DNA of 33,040 nucleotides from Microcaldota archaeon (GTDB lineage Archaea > Micrarchaeota > Micrarchaeia > Micrarchaeales > Micrarchaeaceae): NCBI GenBank assembly GCA_021800515.1, contig JAJYYU010000005.1, forward strand, positions 1-33,040, read 5' to 3'. Shown one piece after another: positions 7,953 to 15,023 of this stretch. A program made the position numbers and the translations under genes. Each line of letters opens with the position of its first letter. Position 1 is the stretch's first letter. The notes beneath the pieces are model-generated. The model ran no database searches, was not told where the DNA came from, and saw only the letters and a list, made by a program, of their open reading frames with translations.

Positions 7953-8177
7953 ATGCAAGATAGACCATTTGATTTGCTAAATAAAGTAATAGGTAAGAAG
8001 ATTTTGATAAGGCTTAAGAACAGAGTTGATGTAAGGGGGAAGATAACATCTTTTGATGCGCATATGAATCTAGTAATAGAGGATGCAGAAGAACTTGAAG
8101 AAGGTGCTGTAAAGCTTAAACTCGGTACGATTCTTTTAAGGGGCGCAAACATAATTTTTGTTTCTCCTGCAGAGTAA
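7953..8177 (+). CDS. Archaeal LSm (Sm-like) RNA-binding protein
   Basis: 74 aa, standard for SmAP1. The Sm1 motif reads VRGKITSFDAHMNLVIEDAE, with the D-x-H-M-N-L RNA-binding core. Sm2 reads GTILLRGANIIFVSP, where RG binds the uridine pocket. It should form a heptameric ring that binds U-rich RNA and acts in RNA processing or turnover. The gene ends 17 nt before tRNA-Ala, so the tRNA is either co-transcribed or has a promoter inside the LSm gene. Confidence 0.93.
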   Translation: MQDRPFDLLNKVIGKKILIRLKNRVDVRGKITSFDAHMNLVIEDAEELEEGAVKLKLGTILLRGANIIFVSPAE

Positions 8178-8194
8178 TCTTTATCTCTTTTTTT

Positions 8195-8304
8195 GGGCTC
8201 CTGGCGCAATGGTAGCGCATCTGCATGGCATGCAGGGGGTTGCGGGTTCAAAATTAACTCTTGGGATAACTTGCTGAGAGTTTATGGAAATCCCGCGGAG
8301 TCCA
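8195..8304 (+). tRNA. tRNA-Ala (anticodon GGC) with a T-loop intron
   Basis: Acceptor stem GGGCTCC (8195-8201) pairs with GGAGTCC (8297-8303) and contains G3:U70, the classic alanine identity pair. Discriminator A is at 8304. The D-stem is GCGC/GCGC. The anticodon stem TCTGC/GCAGG closes loop ATGGCAT, anticodon GGC at 8227-8229. The T-stem GCGGG (8242-8246) and CCCGC (8292-8296) are interrupted after TTCAAA by a 38-nt intron at 8253-8290. Removing it restores the 7-nt T-loop TTCAAAT. The mature length is 72 nt including the discriminator. No CCA is encoded. Confidence 0.93.
8253..8290 (+). other. Non-canonical tRNA intron (position 59/60) with bulge-helix-bulge
   Basis: The fold is a full BHB. 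The T-stem GCGGG/CCCGC is the outer helix. A 4-bp central helix is formed by TTCA (8247-8250) with TGGA (8285-8288). The 3-nt bulges are AAA (8251-8253) and AAT (8289-8291). The inner helix is TTAACTCT (8254-8261) with AGAGTTTA (8277-8284), with one mismatch. Cutting after the second base of each bulge gives exactly the exon junction needed. Confidence 0.88.
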
Positions 8305-8334
8305 TTTCTTGTTATTAAGCATATAATACTAAGC

Positions 8335-9081
8335 TTATGCGCTGGTTATATGCTTTGATTTTTTTTCAGAATACATTCTTTTATCTGCTTTCATGTACAG
8401 CCTAAAATAATACTTCCTAAATAAGTTCTGCATTTGTGCACTGCTTTTAATTTCTAATTTATCTGAAATATCTGTATTATCATCCTTTAAGTCTGAGAAG
8501 CCCATGCTTACGCTGATGTTATTTTTTTCAAAAGCTTCTTTAAGTTTAAGTTCAACTGTGTGCACATCCTCAAGGCCACTATTTGCTGTTATAACAACGA
8601 ATTCATCGCCGCCTATTCTGCATATGGTATCTATGCTACGTGTATTTTTTTTGATTACATCTGCAGTGCTCTTTATGATCCTGTCTCCTTCTTTATGGCC
8701 TTTGGAATCATTTATGACTTTAAGATTGTCTATGTCTATCAGGAGAAGACCAAAGTCACGGTTTTCCCTTATCGCTTCTTCAAACTGTCTCCTCATTTCA
8801 AATTTTAGCAGGTTTCTATTGCCTACTTTTGTAAGAGGGTCGATCATCGCCAGTTTGTCAAGTTTTTTATTTTTCGTTTTTAATATTTTAATCTCCTTTT
8901 TGCACTCCTCAATCCTTTTTTTAAGGATGCTAATTTTTGAGTTTAATAAATAATAATTATGTTTCTCATGCCCATCATTTTTCCCATAATGCATGCTATT
9001 ACTCTTATTATCTATAATTTCCATTATCAAAACATCCAAATAAAACAATATATCTTTATTAATAATTGCAACAATAATCAT
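8335..9081 (-). CDS. GGDEF-domain protein, predicted diguanylate cyclase
   Basis: 248 aa as drawn. A second ATG at 9024 (residue 20) is the likelier start, because AGATATATTG at 9055-9046 sits about 25 nt before it; that gives 229 aa. After a Lys/Glu coiled coil (about 45-78) comes a complete GGDEF domain: DPLTKVGNRN (81-90), metal-binding D116-I-D118 with the N124-D125 substrate residues, inhibitory RSID (148-151), and GGDEF (157-161). ADKRMYSEKK closes the domain. All catalytic and I-site residues are intact, so c-di-GMP synthesis is predicted. There is no TM, PAS or EAL domain. Its 3' end is 30 nt from tRNA-Ala, and it diverges from a K+ channel gene. GGDEF proteins are rare in archaea, so recent acquisition from bacteria is possible. 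Confidence 0.92.
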   Translation of the reverse strand: MIIVAIINKDILFYLDVLIMEIIDNKSNSMHYGKNDGHEKHNYYLLNSKISILKKRIEECKKEIKILKTKNKKLDKLAMIDPLTKVGNRNLLKFEMRRQFEEAIRENRDFGLLLIDIDNLKVINDSKGHKEGDRIIKSTADVIKKNTRSIDTICRIGGDEFVVITANSGLEDVHTVELKLKEAFEKNNISVSMGFSDLKDDNTDISDKLEIKSSAQMQNLFRKYYFRLYMKADKRMYSEKKSKHITSA

Positions 9082-9097
9082 ATATATTTTTATAATA
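9046..9097. promoter_or_regulatory. Divergent TATA elements, GGDEF gene / K+ channel gene
   Basis: Minus strand: AATAAAGATATATTG (9060-9046), a BRE/TATA-like match about 25 nt before the ATG at 9024. Plus strand: TTTTTATAATA (9087-9097), about 35-40 nt before the channel ATG at 9132. The minus-strand box lies inside the longer possible GGDEF reading frame, which argues for the shorter start. Confidence 0.45.
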
Positions 9098-9131
9098 AAT
9101 CAAATAAAATAGATTTTAAGCAGTGGTATTA

Positions 9132-9866
9132 ATGCGTGTGCCTTTTCTTGTTTTAGTATATGCGGCATCTATATTAGCTGTTCTCTTATTTGGCACATTT
9201 GGTACATATTACTTTAGCCATAATAATGGATTTAACACAAAAACGTCTCTTCTGTCTTCGCTTTACTTTACAGTAGTCACGCTTTCAACTGTAGGCTATG
9301 GAGACATTGTTCCAGTCAGCTCTGCTGCAAAGGTATTTGTAATAATACTTATCATAGTTGGCTTAAGCATATTTCTTACAGCAGTGACGCTGTTGTCTAG
9401 TGAGATTATGAATTCAAGAATCAAAAAATTATCAGGGGAGATTTCCTATCTAGAATCAAAGCTTTCAAAGGCTGATGTTATTCTCATAGGGACTGATTTT
9501 ACAAATATCGCATTAGCTGAAATCTTAAAGAAAGAGGGCAAGAAATATCTTTTAATAACATCTGACAAATCAAAAGCAGATAAGCTGAATAAGCAAGGCC
9601 TAAAAACTTTTGTGGCAGATGAAACCTCGAAATCAGATCTCTCAAAATTCAATTTCAAGAATTCAAAGCTAGCAGTTGTAGATTTCAAGGAAGGGTCAAA
9701 GATAATATATACTGTTTTAATAATAAAGTCCATTTCCCCTAAATTAAAGATTATTGTGATTGCACCTGATACAGAGGTAGAAGCTCATCTCATAAATCTT
9801 GGAATGAATATAGAAGTTATAAATCCTGCGGCACTGACGGCAATTCAAATAGGCAAATATCTGTAG
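9132..9866 (+). CDS. Two-TM potassium channel with cytoplasmic RCK (TrkA-N-like) domain
   Basis: 244 aa from ATG; an in-frame GTG at 9123 would add three residues. TM1 is about 3-24. The pore helix and filter TLSTVGYGD, the K+ selectivity sequence, follow, and TM2 is about 64-86. A short coiled linker leads into a Rossmann-type RCK domain (VILIGTDFTNIALAEIL and on). The nucleotide-binding GxGxxG is degenerate here (GTDFTN), so the usual NAD or ATP ligand may not bind. It has one RCK domain and lacks the TrkA-C part. The next gene, a prepilin peptidase, starts 8 nt after its stop, so the two are probably one operon. Confidence 0.9.
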   Translation: MRVPFLVLVYAASILAVLLFGTFGTYYFSHNNGFNTKTSLLSSLYFTVVTLSTVGYGDIVPVSSAAKVFVIILIIVGLSIFLTAVTLLSSEIMNSRIKKLSGEISYLESKLSKADVILIGTDFTNIALAEILKKEGKKYLLITSDKSKADKLNKQGLKTFVADETSKSDLSKFNFKNSKLAVVDFKEGSKIIYTVLIIKSISPKLKIIVIAPDTEVEAHLINLGMNIEVINPAALTAIQIGKYL

Positions 9867-9874
9867 TTGATGCA

Positions 9875-10756
9875 ATGGAGTTATTTCTTATTAGGATTGC
9901 AAGCCTGCTTGCAGTTGGCATTATATATATGTTGTTTGACATATTTAATAATCGTGATATACCCTCATCCACAGTATATCTACTTTTAGCGTATTCTGTA
10001 GTGTTGACGGTTCTTTACCTGAATGTAAGCATAATTTTAATGAGCGCATTGGTGGCCATAGGGGTAATTGCATTTGGATATATCATTTATAGGGTAGGCC
10101 TTATAGGTTTCGGTGATATTACTGAGCTGGCAACCCTTTCATTAATTTTCCCTTTTTTTAATAAATCATTGTTGTATTCTATAACTCAGCTTAATATCCC
10201 TTTTGTTATTTCTTTGATACTTAACGCAGGGTTTGTTGCAATAATCTTAATACCTATTTTTTATTTGGCAAAATATAAGATAAGACTCAAAAAACCTATT
10301 TTAAAATCAGTGACAGATAGAACAGCATTAAAGGCTGCTGTAATTGCAGCAATGTACTCTCTATTTTTGGTTTTTCTGGCTCTCTCATTTGGCGTGTTCT
10401 ATCCGGGCATTGCAGTAATCAGCATCTTTGCAGCATTCTCAATAATAATGCTTTTGTTTGAGAGGGCCATAACTGATTCCATGGTTGAATATGTTGGCAT
10501 TAAAAAATTTGAGGAAGATGAATTGATAGCAATGAACATGCTTAGCCAGCAAGAAATTGTTAGACTTAGAAAAAAACTGAAACATTTTGGCAGGCTTATT
10601 ACTCCGGCGCTTATAAAAGAAATGAAGCAAAAGCATTTTAATAAAAAGTTACCTGTATACAAATCTCCAATCCCGTTTGCAGCAATGATATTCGTAGGTC
10701 TTGTCGCAACAATTTTATTCGGGAATATTCTATTTTTGGTAATTCCAGGGCTCTAA
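9875..10756 (+). CDS. Archaeal type IV prepilin peptidase (A24 family, FlaK/PibD-like)
   Basis: 293 aa. A membrane aspartic protease that removes the leader peptide of archaellin and pilin-like proteins. The first catalytic Asp is in FDIFNNRDIPSSTVY (the usual 'D...r.IPn..' context). The second is in the G-x-G-D motif GFGDI at about residues 85-89. TM segments fill about 5-25, 30-75, 105-135 and 150-200. A cytoplasmic stretch (EEDELIAMNMLSQQEIVRLR) and a final TM introduced by SPIPFAAMIF match the C-terminal part of archaeal A24 peptidases. Its likely client here is the pilin-like protein at 15724. No archaellin operon is in the window. Confidence 0.85.
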   Translation: MELFLIRIASLLAVGIIYMLFDIFNNRDIPSSTVYLLLAYSVVLTVLYLNVSIILMSALVAIGVIAFGYIIYRVGLIGFGDITELATLSLIFPFFNKSLLYSITQLNIPFVISLILNAGFVAIILIPIFYLAKYKIRLKKPILKSVTDRTALKAAVIAAMYSLFLVFLALSFGVFYPGIAVISIFAAFSIIMLLFERAITDSMVEYVGIKKFEEDELIAMNMLSQQEIVRLRKKLKHFGRLITPALIKEMKQKHFNKKLPVYKSPIPFAAMIFVGLVATILFGNILFLVIPGL

Positions 10757-10768
10757 CTTTTACTAGGC

Positions 10769-10998
10769 CTGTTGAAAATCTTAAATTTTCAACCAATTTC
10801 AATAAAATATAATGCGCACCAAACTTAAAAATCACACTAAATTATTTTGCAAATCTAAAATTACCTTTTTCTCCATTTTGCATTAAAAAATATTATTTTC
10901 AAAATATATTACAAAATGACTATTAGGATCTTCCTTGTCGCTAATTTATTATTGCAAAGATAACTCAAAAGTCCTCTGTATAATTAAATTTTCAACAG
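10769..10998. mobile_element. MITE-like element, 230 bp, with IS-related termini
   Basis: CTGTTGAAAAT at 10769-10779 and its exact inverse ATTTTCAACAG at 10988-10998 bound an AT-rich stretch without any ORF. The right ~88 bp align with the IS end beside the transposase fragment at 811-899. The element is therefore a non-autonomous derivative of that insertion sequence. No target duplication is obvious at the flanks. It sits just before the promoter of the surface protein gene at 11075. Confidence 0.7.
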
Positions 10999-11021
10999 CT
11001 CTCATCTACTATAATAGATAA

Positions 11022-11067
11022 CTTTATATAATTGAGTAACATATATTTATAATATACAAAAAGGAGT
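11022..11067 (+). promoter_or_regulatory. TATA box and Shine-Dalgarno for the surface protein gene
   Basis: CTTTATATAA at 11022-11031 is a good archaeal TATA box. About 25 nt downstream would be the transcript start. AAGGAG at 11061-11066 lies 8 nt before the ATG at 11075, so this gene, unlike many here, has a leader with a clear ribosome binding site. Confidence 0.6.
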
Positions 11068-11074
11068 TGGTTTT

Positions 11075-12916
11075 ATGAACAAAGCAGTCTATTATATTAT
11101 TGTTATACTAGTGTTAATTGGCTTGATATACGTATTATCAAGATTTTTGACATCTACACCTCAGGTTCCATCAATATCACCAAAGGCAAATGCAACATAT
11201 GCTACTTCTGTGATACAGCTTACTGATCCTCCGCAGTTTCCGAATGGCACGCAATCATTGATCTTAAACTACTCAAATATTGAACTGCATGAGACAGGAG
11301 CAGCGAACAACACTGGCTTTATTTCACTCAACTACAGTGGAAGCATAAATCTAGTAAATATGACTAATGTAAGCCAAACAATAGGTATTGCAAAATTCAA
11401 GAAAAACCAAACCTTTGACATGATAAAGCTGAATGTTTCAAGTGCAAAAATAACAATTCTTAATAAAACTTATAATGTAACTGTCCCTGGTAACAAGATA
11501 ATGATAAGGTTCAATAAGAATCTAAATTCAAGCTATAATCTCTCTATGATAGACCTTGTCTCATCTGTAATCCAGATATATGCCCAGAACCAGACGATAT
11601 TTGTTCTGCTTCCATCTGCAAGGGCTGTTGTTGTAAAGAATTATTCCTCTGCTGATGTGCAGGTGGCTCGTGTTGGAAGAAGGCAACCAATAGTGCCTGT
11701 AGCAAGGCAGGAGCTTGAAAAGAGCAGGCAAAACATTTCAATAACAGGCGCTGCGATTTCAGTAGGCAGCAATAATACAACAGATGTCTCAGTCACAGTA
11801 AAAAACAATGGAAACAGTTCTGTTGTGCTGAAAGACATATTTGTAAAAGGATATATGCAGCTTCAAGGTGCAGGATCATCAGCAGGAATAAGAATACCTG
11901 TAAATGGCGCGCCATTCCAGCAAAAAATACAGAACAACCTCTCAAAAGGAATAAGCAATGTTAATTTCGATGCGAATTCCCTGCCAAACATAAATATAAG
12001 TTCAAATTTCAATAATATCTCAGGGCAGGTGCTCAGCAATCTTTCAAAGGTGCTGAATTCCTCAGGAATAAAGATGAGCCCTGGCATTGAAGACTCTGTG
12101 AAGTCTTTGATAAGCTCACATGTCATAAACAATGTAAATGAGAGCAATATAGAGAAGGTTTCAAGCATAGTGCAGTACCTGCAGAAAAACAAGAACTGGA
12201 ATATTTCAAATGTAACCTCCAAAATGCAGCAATACCTATCAAATGCAAACAATTCTGAGAAAGAGAATGCAATGAACATACTTTCAAACAATACAAATCT
12301 TTCAATAGTCGGAGACATGCGTGATTTCAATATGTCCAGAATGCATAGTGCGATAAGCCATGCAGATATGTTCAGCAGGCAGTATCACAATGTTCTTAAT
12401 TTCATTATCTTGGGCAATGGATCTCTTTCACTGCCGTTTTCAAGGCAGCCTGGATTTGCGTCATCTCCAGAAACGCAGGCAGAGATAGTGCAGCAATCTG
12501 CAAATGCAGCGCTTAATGCAACATTCAATCTGTCCTTAAACTCTTCAGCAGCGCATCAGTCTGGCTCTGAAAACGTCTCAATTGGCTCTGGCCATGCAAA
12601 TAATACAATCAGTGCAAATGCATCATCAACATCTCATGAAAATCTGTCGAGCTTGCAGCATATTGCAAATGTAAATGCATCAGAATCCCATGGGCATGAA
12701 TTTGAGATGAACGAATCAGAGTACAGCAATTATTCGCACTGGGCAGCAACAGGCTATACTATCGCATCAGGATCATCGTACACATTTACATTTGATTCCA
12801 AGATAAGCATAGGCAACAGCCCATTGACAATTGCATTGCTAAAAAACCAAACATACATAATTAATGTTATTGGTGAGGATGGCGCAAGTGCAACAATGAA
12901 TGTGACTGCATCCTAA
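11075..12916 (+). CDS. Membrane-anchored, heavily N-glycosylatable surface protein with DUF4382-like domain
   Basis: 613 aa. The N-terminal anchor is at residues 5-25 (YYIIVILVLIGLIYVLSRFL). Residues ~45-165 begin VIQLTDPPQFPNGTQSL and resemble DUF4382, whose members read 'v.lTDpP......v.v.i.nIevh'. Next comes a conserved-looking beta region (ITGAAISVGSNNTTDVSVTV) and a long Asn/Ser-rich region. By eye there are roughly 40 N-x-S/T sequons, so dense N-glycosylation outside the cell is likely. The segment around 500-560 is His- and Ser-rich (HQSGSENVSIGSGHANNT). Function unknown; a cell-surface or S-layer-associated role is the simplest inference. It has its own TATA box and SD. Confidence 0.8.
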   Translation: MNKAVYYIIVILVLIGLIYVLSRFLTSTPQVPSISPKANATYATSVIQLTDPPQFPNGTQSLILNYSNIELHETGAANNTGFISLNYSGSINLVNMTNVSQTIGIAKFKKNQTFDMIKLNVSSAKITILNKTYNVTVPGNKIMIRFNKNLNSSYNLSMIDLVSSVIQIYAQNQTIFVLLPSARAVVVKNYSSADVQVARVGRRQPIVPVARQELEKSRQNISITGAAISVGSNNTTDVSVTVKNNGNSSVVLKDIFVKGYMQLQGAGSSAGIRIPVNGAPFQQKIQNNLSKGISNVNFDANSLPNINISSNFNNISGQVLSNLSKVLNSSGIKMSPGIEDSVKSLISSHVINNVNESNIEKVSSIVQYLQKNKNWNISNVTSKMQQYLSNANNSEKENAMNILSNNTNLSIVGDMRDFNMSRMHSAISHADMFSRQYHNVLNFIILGNGSLSLPFSRQPGFASSPETQAEIVQQSANAALNATFNLSLNSSAAHQSGSENVSIGSGHANNTISANASSTSHENLSSLQHIANVNASESHGHEFEMNESEYSNYSHWAATGYTIASGSSYTFTFDSKISIGNSPLTIALLKNQTYIINVIGEDGASATMNVTAS

Positions 12917-12943
12917 GGCAATTAATAATTATGGGATATTAAA

Positions 12944-12968
12944 GAACTGCATTTTTGTTTTGCAGTTC
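12944..12968. terminator. 8-bp perfect hairpin with T-rich loop
   Basis: GAACTGCA (12944-12951), loop TTTTTGTTT, then TGCAGTTC (12961-12968). It lies 28 nt after the surface protein stop and 65 nt before the next ATG. It may be a transcript end for the first gene or a leader structure for the second. There is no poly-T tail after the stem; the T-run is in the loop. Confidence 0.45.
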
Positions 12969-13032
12969 CTGCAGTCTGCATATTGTTAATACTGCCAAGT
13001 AATGCATCTCGGTCTATCTTAGTGGTAATAGC

Positions 13033-14139
13033 ATGCCTGTAAATAATTCTCCTGCAAACAATGAAATTGTCTTCTTGTTCATGTATGATACAGGATCCAT
13101 ATTTGAAACTGAACAACTCAATGGTATCCTCAAAAATCAGGAGGACTTTTCAAAGTATGAATACCGCAAGCCAGGGCCTGAAGAGATTGCCACATTCAAC
13201 ATTCCGTTGATCTTCAATCTAAGAGATGAAATCATATATATTGATAATATAAAATATCTTTTCAAGGTGCAGGTTTCACTTTACGGTTTCGGTGCATTTT
13301 CAATAAGGATAAGGCACACGTTCTCAGGAACCTATGAGCAGCTTGCAAGGCTGACATTCAGCAAAAGGGTCAACGAATTCGTAAATACAGCCGCAGCAAG
13401 GGCAAAGCGGAGGGTCCTTGCTGCCCTAGGCAAGATCTCCCAAATAAAGGAAAGCAGCCTCAGCGAAAGATACAGATTCTATTATATAGATGCAGACAAG
13501 AATTCGGTGCTGCGCGATTCAAAAAAGCTTATAGCAGGCCTGCTCATCGATGAAGAAAAGACATCCACGCTGGAAAAGGGCTATGTATCATCAGTGTTAA
13601 GGAAGAACATAACCTATGATACCTCAAACATATTCTTTGTAGGCTGGGAAAGTGCTGTAATGATTGACAGGGGCTATGTGTTCGAGCATGAGCTGTTGAT
13701 AGCAGAAATTGCAAATCTTGAACTGCTTGAGGCTAGGCTGCAGCATAAGCAGCTTGTTGAAAAGCTTAAAAATACTAATAAAGAGATCGAGAAGCTTAGC
13801 AAAGAAAGATTATCGATACTAAAAAGCAAAAAGCTCAAAAAGCTGGATCAGTCTCTTGGCAGAGCATATGATACATCAAAGATGATCCTCAATAATGTAG
13901 AGGACACAGCATATGGGTATGGGGAATGGTATCTGTCAAGGCTCTATGGCCTTTTTTATGATGTATTCAAGCTGTCCAATATAGAGACAGTGCTTGAAAA
14001 GGACATGGAAGCGATAGACAATGAAAGAAAGTTTGTAGATGATATGATTGCGTCAAGGCATGAGGATTTTCTTGAATACATAATAATACTCCTCATAATA
14101 ATAGAGGTAATTATAGAGTTGCTTTACCTATTTAAATAA
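13033..14139 (+). CDS. RMD1/Sif2 (DUF155)-like tail-anchored protein
   Basis: 368 aa, tail-anchored. The C-terminal segment (about 345-365, YIIILLIIIEVIIELLYLF) follows a long coiled-coil region (about 225-330). The order GWESAVMID, a helical stretch, YLSRLYGLFYDVF, then FLEYIIILLIIIEVIIELL parallels the DUF155/RMD1 family, which ends 'R...LE.iIi.LI.iEi...l'. The N-terminal half is mixed alpha/beta (NEIVFLFMYDTGSIFETEQL). The family call is by pattern only. RMD1 proteins are best known from yeast and mitochondria, with distant bacterial and archaeal relatives. The gene follows the surface protein in the same direction. Confidence 0.5.
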   Translation: MPVNNSPANNEIVFLFMYDTGSIFETEQLNGILKNQEDFSKYEYRKPGPEEIATFNIPLIFNLRDEIIYIDNIKYLFKVQVSLYGFGAFSIRIRHTFSGTYEQLARLTFSKRVNEFVNTAAARAKRRVLAALGKISQIKESSLSERYRFYYIDADKNSVLRDSKKLIAGLLIDEEKTSTLEKGYVSSVLRKNITYDTSNIFFVGWESAVMIDRGYVFEHELLIAEIANLELLEARLQHKQLVEKLKNTNKEIEKLSKERLSILKSKKLKKLDQSLGRAYDTSKMILNNVEDTAYGYGEWYLSRLYGLFYDVFKLSNIETVLEKDMEAIDNERKFVDDMIASRHEDFLEYIIILLIIIEVIIELLYLFK

Positions 14140-14352
14140 TGCAATAAAGCAGCATTGCAAAAAGCTTTCTAATAAACATTCAGCAACCAATTGTGCAATA
14201 CATTTGCCAAAGCTCAGAATTATAAAGACTAAATTTATGAAAAGCAGGTTTGCAATATGCTTGTGCCCTATAACAACTAATAATAAAATAATAATGAAAT
14301 AAGTTGATAAAATAATAAATACAATGATAATGAATAACAAAGAGAAACAGTA

Positions 14353-14466
14353 TGCGAGTGCCGGGATTTGAACCCGGGTTGTTGACTTTCTTCTTAAAGA
14401 TAAATCCTATATTTACTAAGAAACTTAATGGAAGGCCAAAGTCCTACCAGACTAGACTACGCTCGC
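14353..14466 (-). tRNA. tRNA-Gly (anticodon UCC) with canonical 37/38 intron
   Basis: Read on the minus strand from 14466: acceptor GCGAGCG pairs with CACTCGC (14360-14354) except for a C6-A67 mismatch; discriminator A is at 14353. The D-arm is GTCT/GGAC with GG in the loop. The anticodon stem TTGGC/GTCAA closes loop CTTCCA-A, anticodon TCC. A 41-nt intron (14428-14388) lies between positions 37 and 38. Its BHB has central helix CTTC/GAAG with bulges CAT and AAA. The T-arm is CCGGG-TTCAAAT-CCCGG. A TATA-like CTTAAAAATTT lies about 30 nt upstream on the same strand. Confidence 0.92.
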
Positions 14467-14591
14467 ACAGTATTCTTTAATATGCCTTATTAAAATTTTT
14501 AAGCATTTCCATTTATTGAATTAGGTACTTGGAATACCTATATTATTTAAAACAGTTCAAATCAAGTTTAGCAACTAGTTATATAAATAAA

Positions 14592-14990
14592 TCATTCATG
14601 TATAAGCTCTTTCAGTACTTCTTCATATTTTTCAACTATCTCTTTTTGGGGCTGTACTTCATATCTTATAACCTTTTCATGTCTTAGCAAGGCATAAAGC
14701 TTAAACTCCTCTGCATTATGGCCTGCTTTTACAAGACTCTGTTCTAAGTCTTGCCTGATTTTTGCCATTTTAACCCATCCTTCTTCATAGGGCTTATATT
14801 TTTTAACATAGTTAATGATTTCACTTAATTTTATCTTATCCTTATTTGCGATATCTTTATTTTTTCTTTCTATGCGCAGTTGAACCCATGCCTTCTTGCA
14901 AAGCAGCATGTCTGCTGTTATTGGAACTTTTATTTGCCCTTCTTTAAGCTTGAAAGGAAAATCTATATTTTTATTTTTTGTCTTTTTCAT
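14592..14990 (-). CDS. 132-aa hypothetical protein, basic and helical
   Basis: No recognised family. Residues 1-25 are Lys-rich with a beta-like stretch (DFPFKLKEGQIKVPITADML). The remainder is predicted helical and charged (KKAWVQLRIERKNKDIANKD, LRHEKVIRYEVQPQKEIVEK). It has no TM segment and no cysteine pair. It starts 33 nt after the KH gene on the same strand, so it is probably co-transcribed with a ribosome-biogenesis factor and could act in RNA handling. That is an inference from the neighbour only. Confidence 0.65.
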   Translation of the reverse strand: MKKTKNKNIDFPFKLKEGQIKVPITADMLLCKKAWVQLRIERKNKDIANKDKIKLSEIINYVKKYKPYEEGWVKMAKIRQDLEQSLVKAGHNAEEFKLYALLRHEKVIRYEVQPQKEIVEKYEEVLKELIHE

Positions 14991-15023
14991 AATTCTCCCT
15001 ATGTATTTATCTATTTATACTAT

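Noticed and set aside
11863-12330. 155-aa reverse frame inside the surface protein gene
   Set aside because: Antisense shadow of Asn/Ser-rich codons; no start context.
14128-14340. 70-aa hydrophobic frame on the minus strand after tRNA-Gly
   Set aside because: Low-complexity Ile/Leu sequence from AT-rich spacer, overlaps the end of the plus-strand gene, no promoter or RBS.
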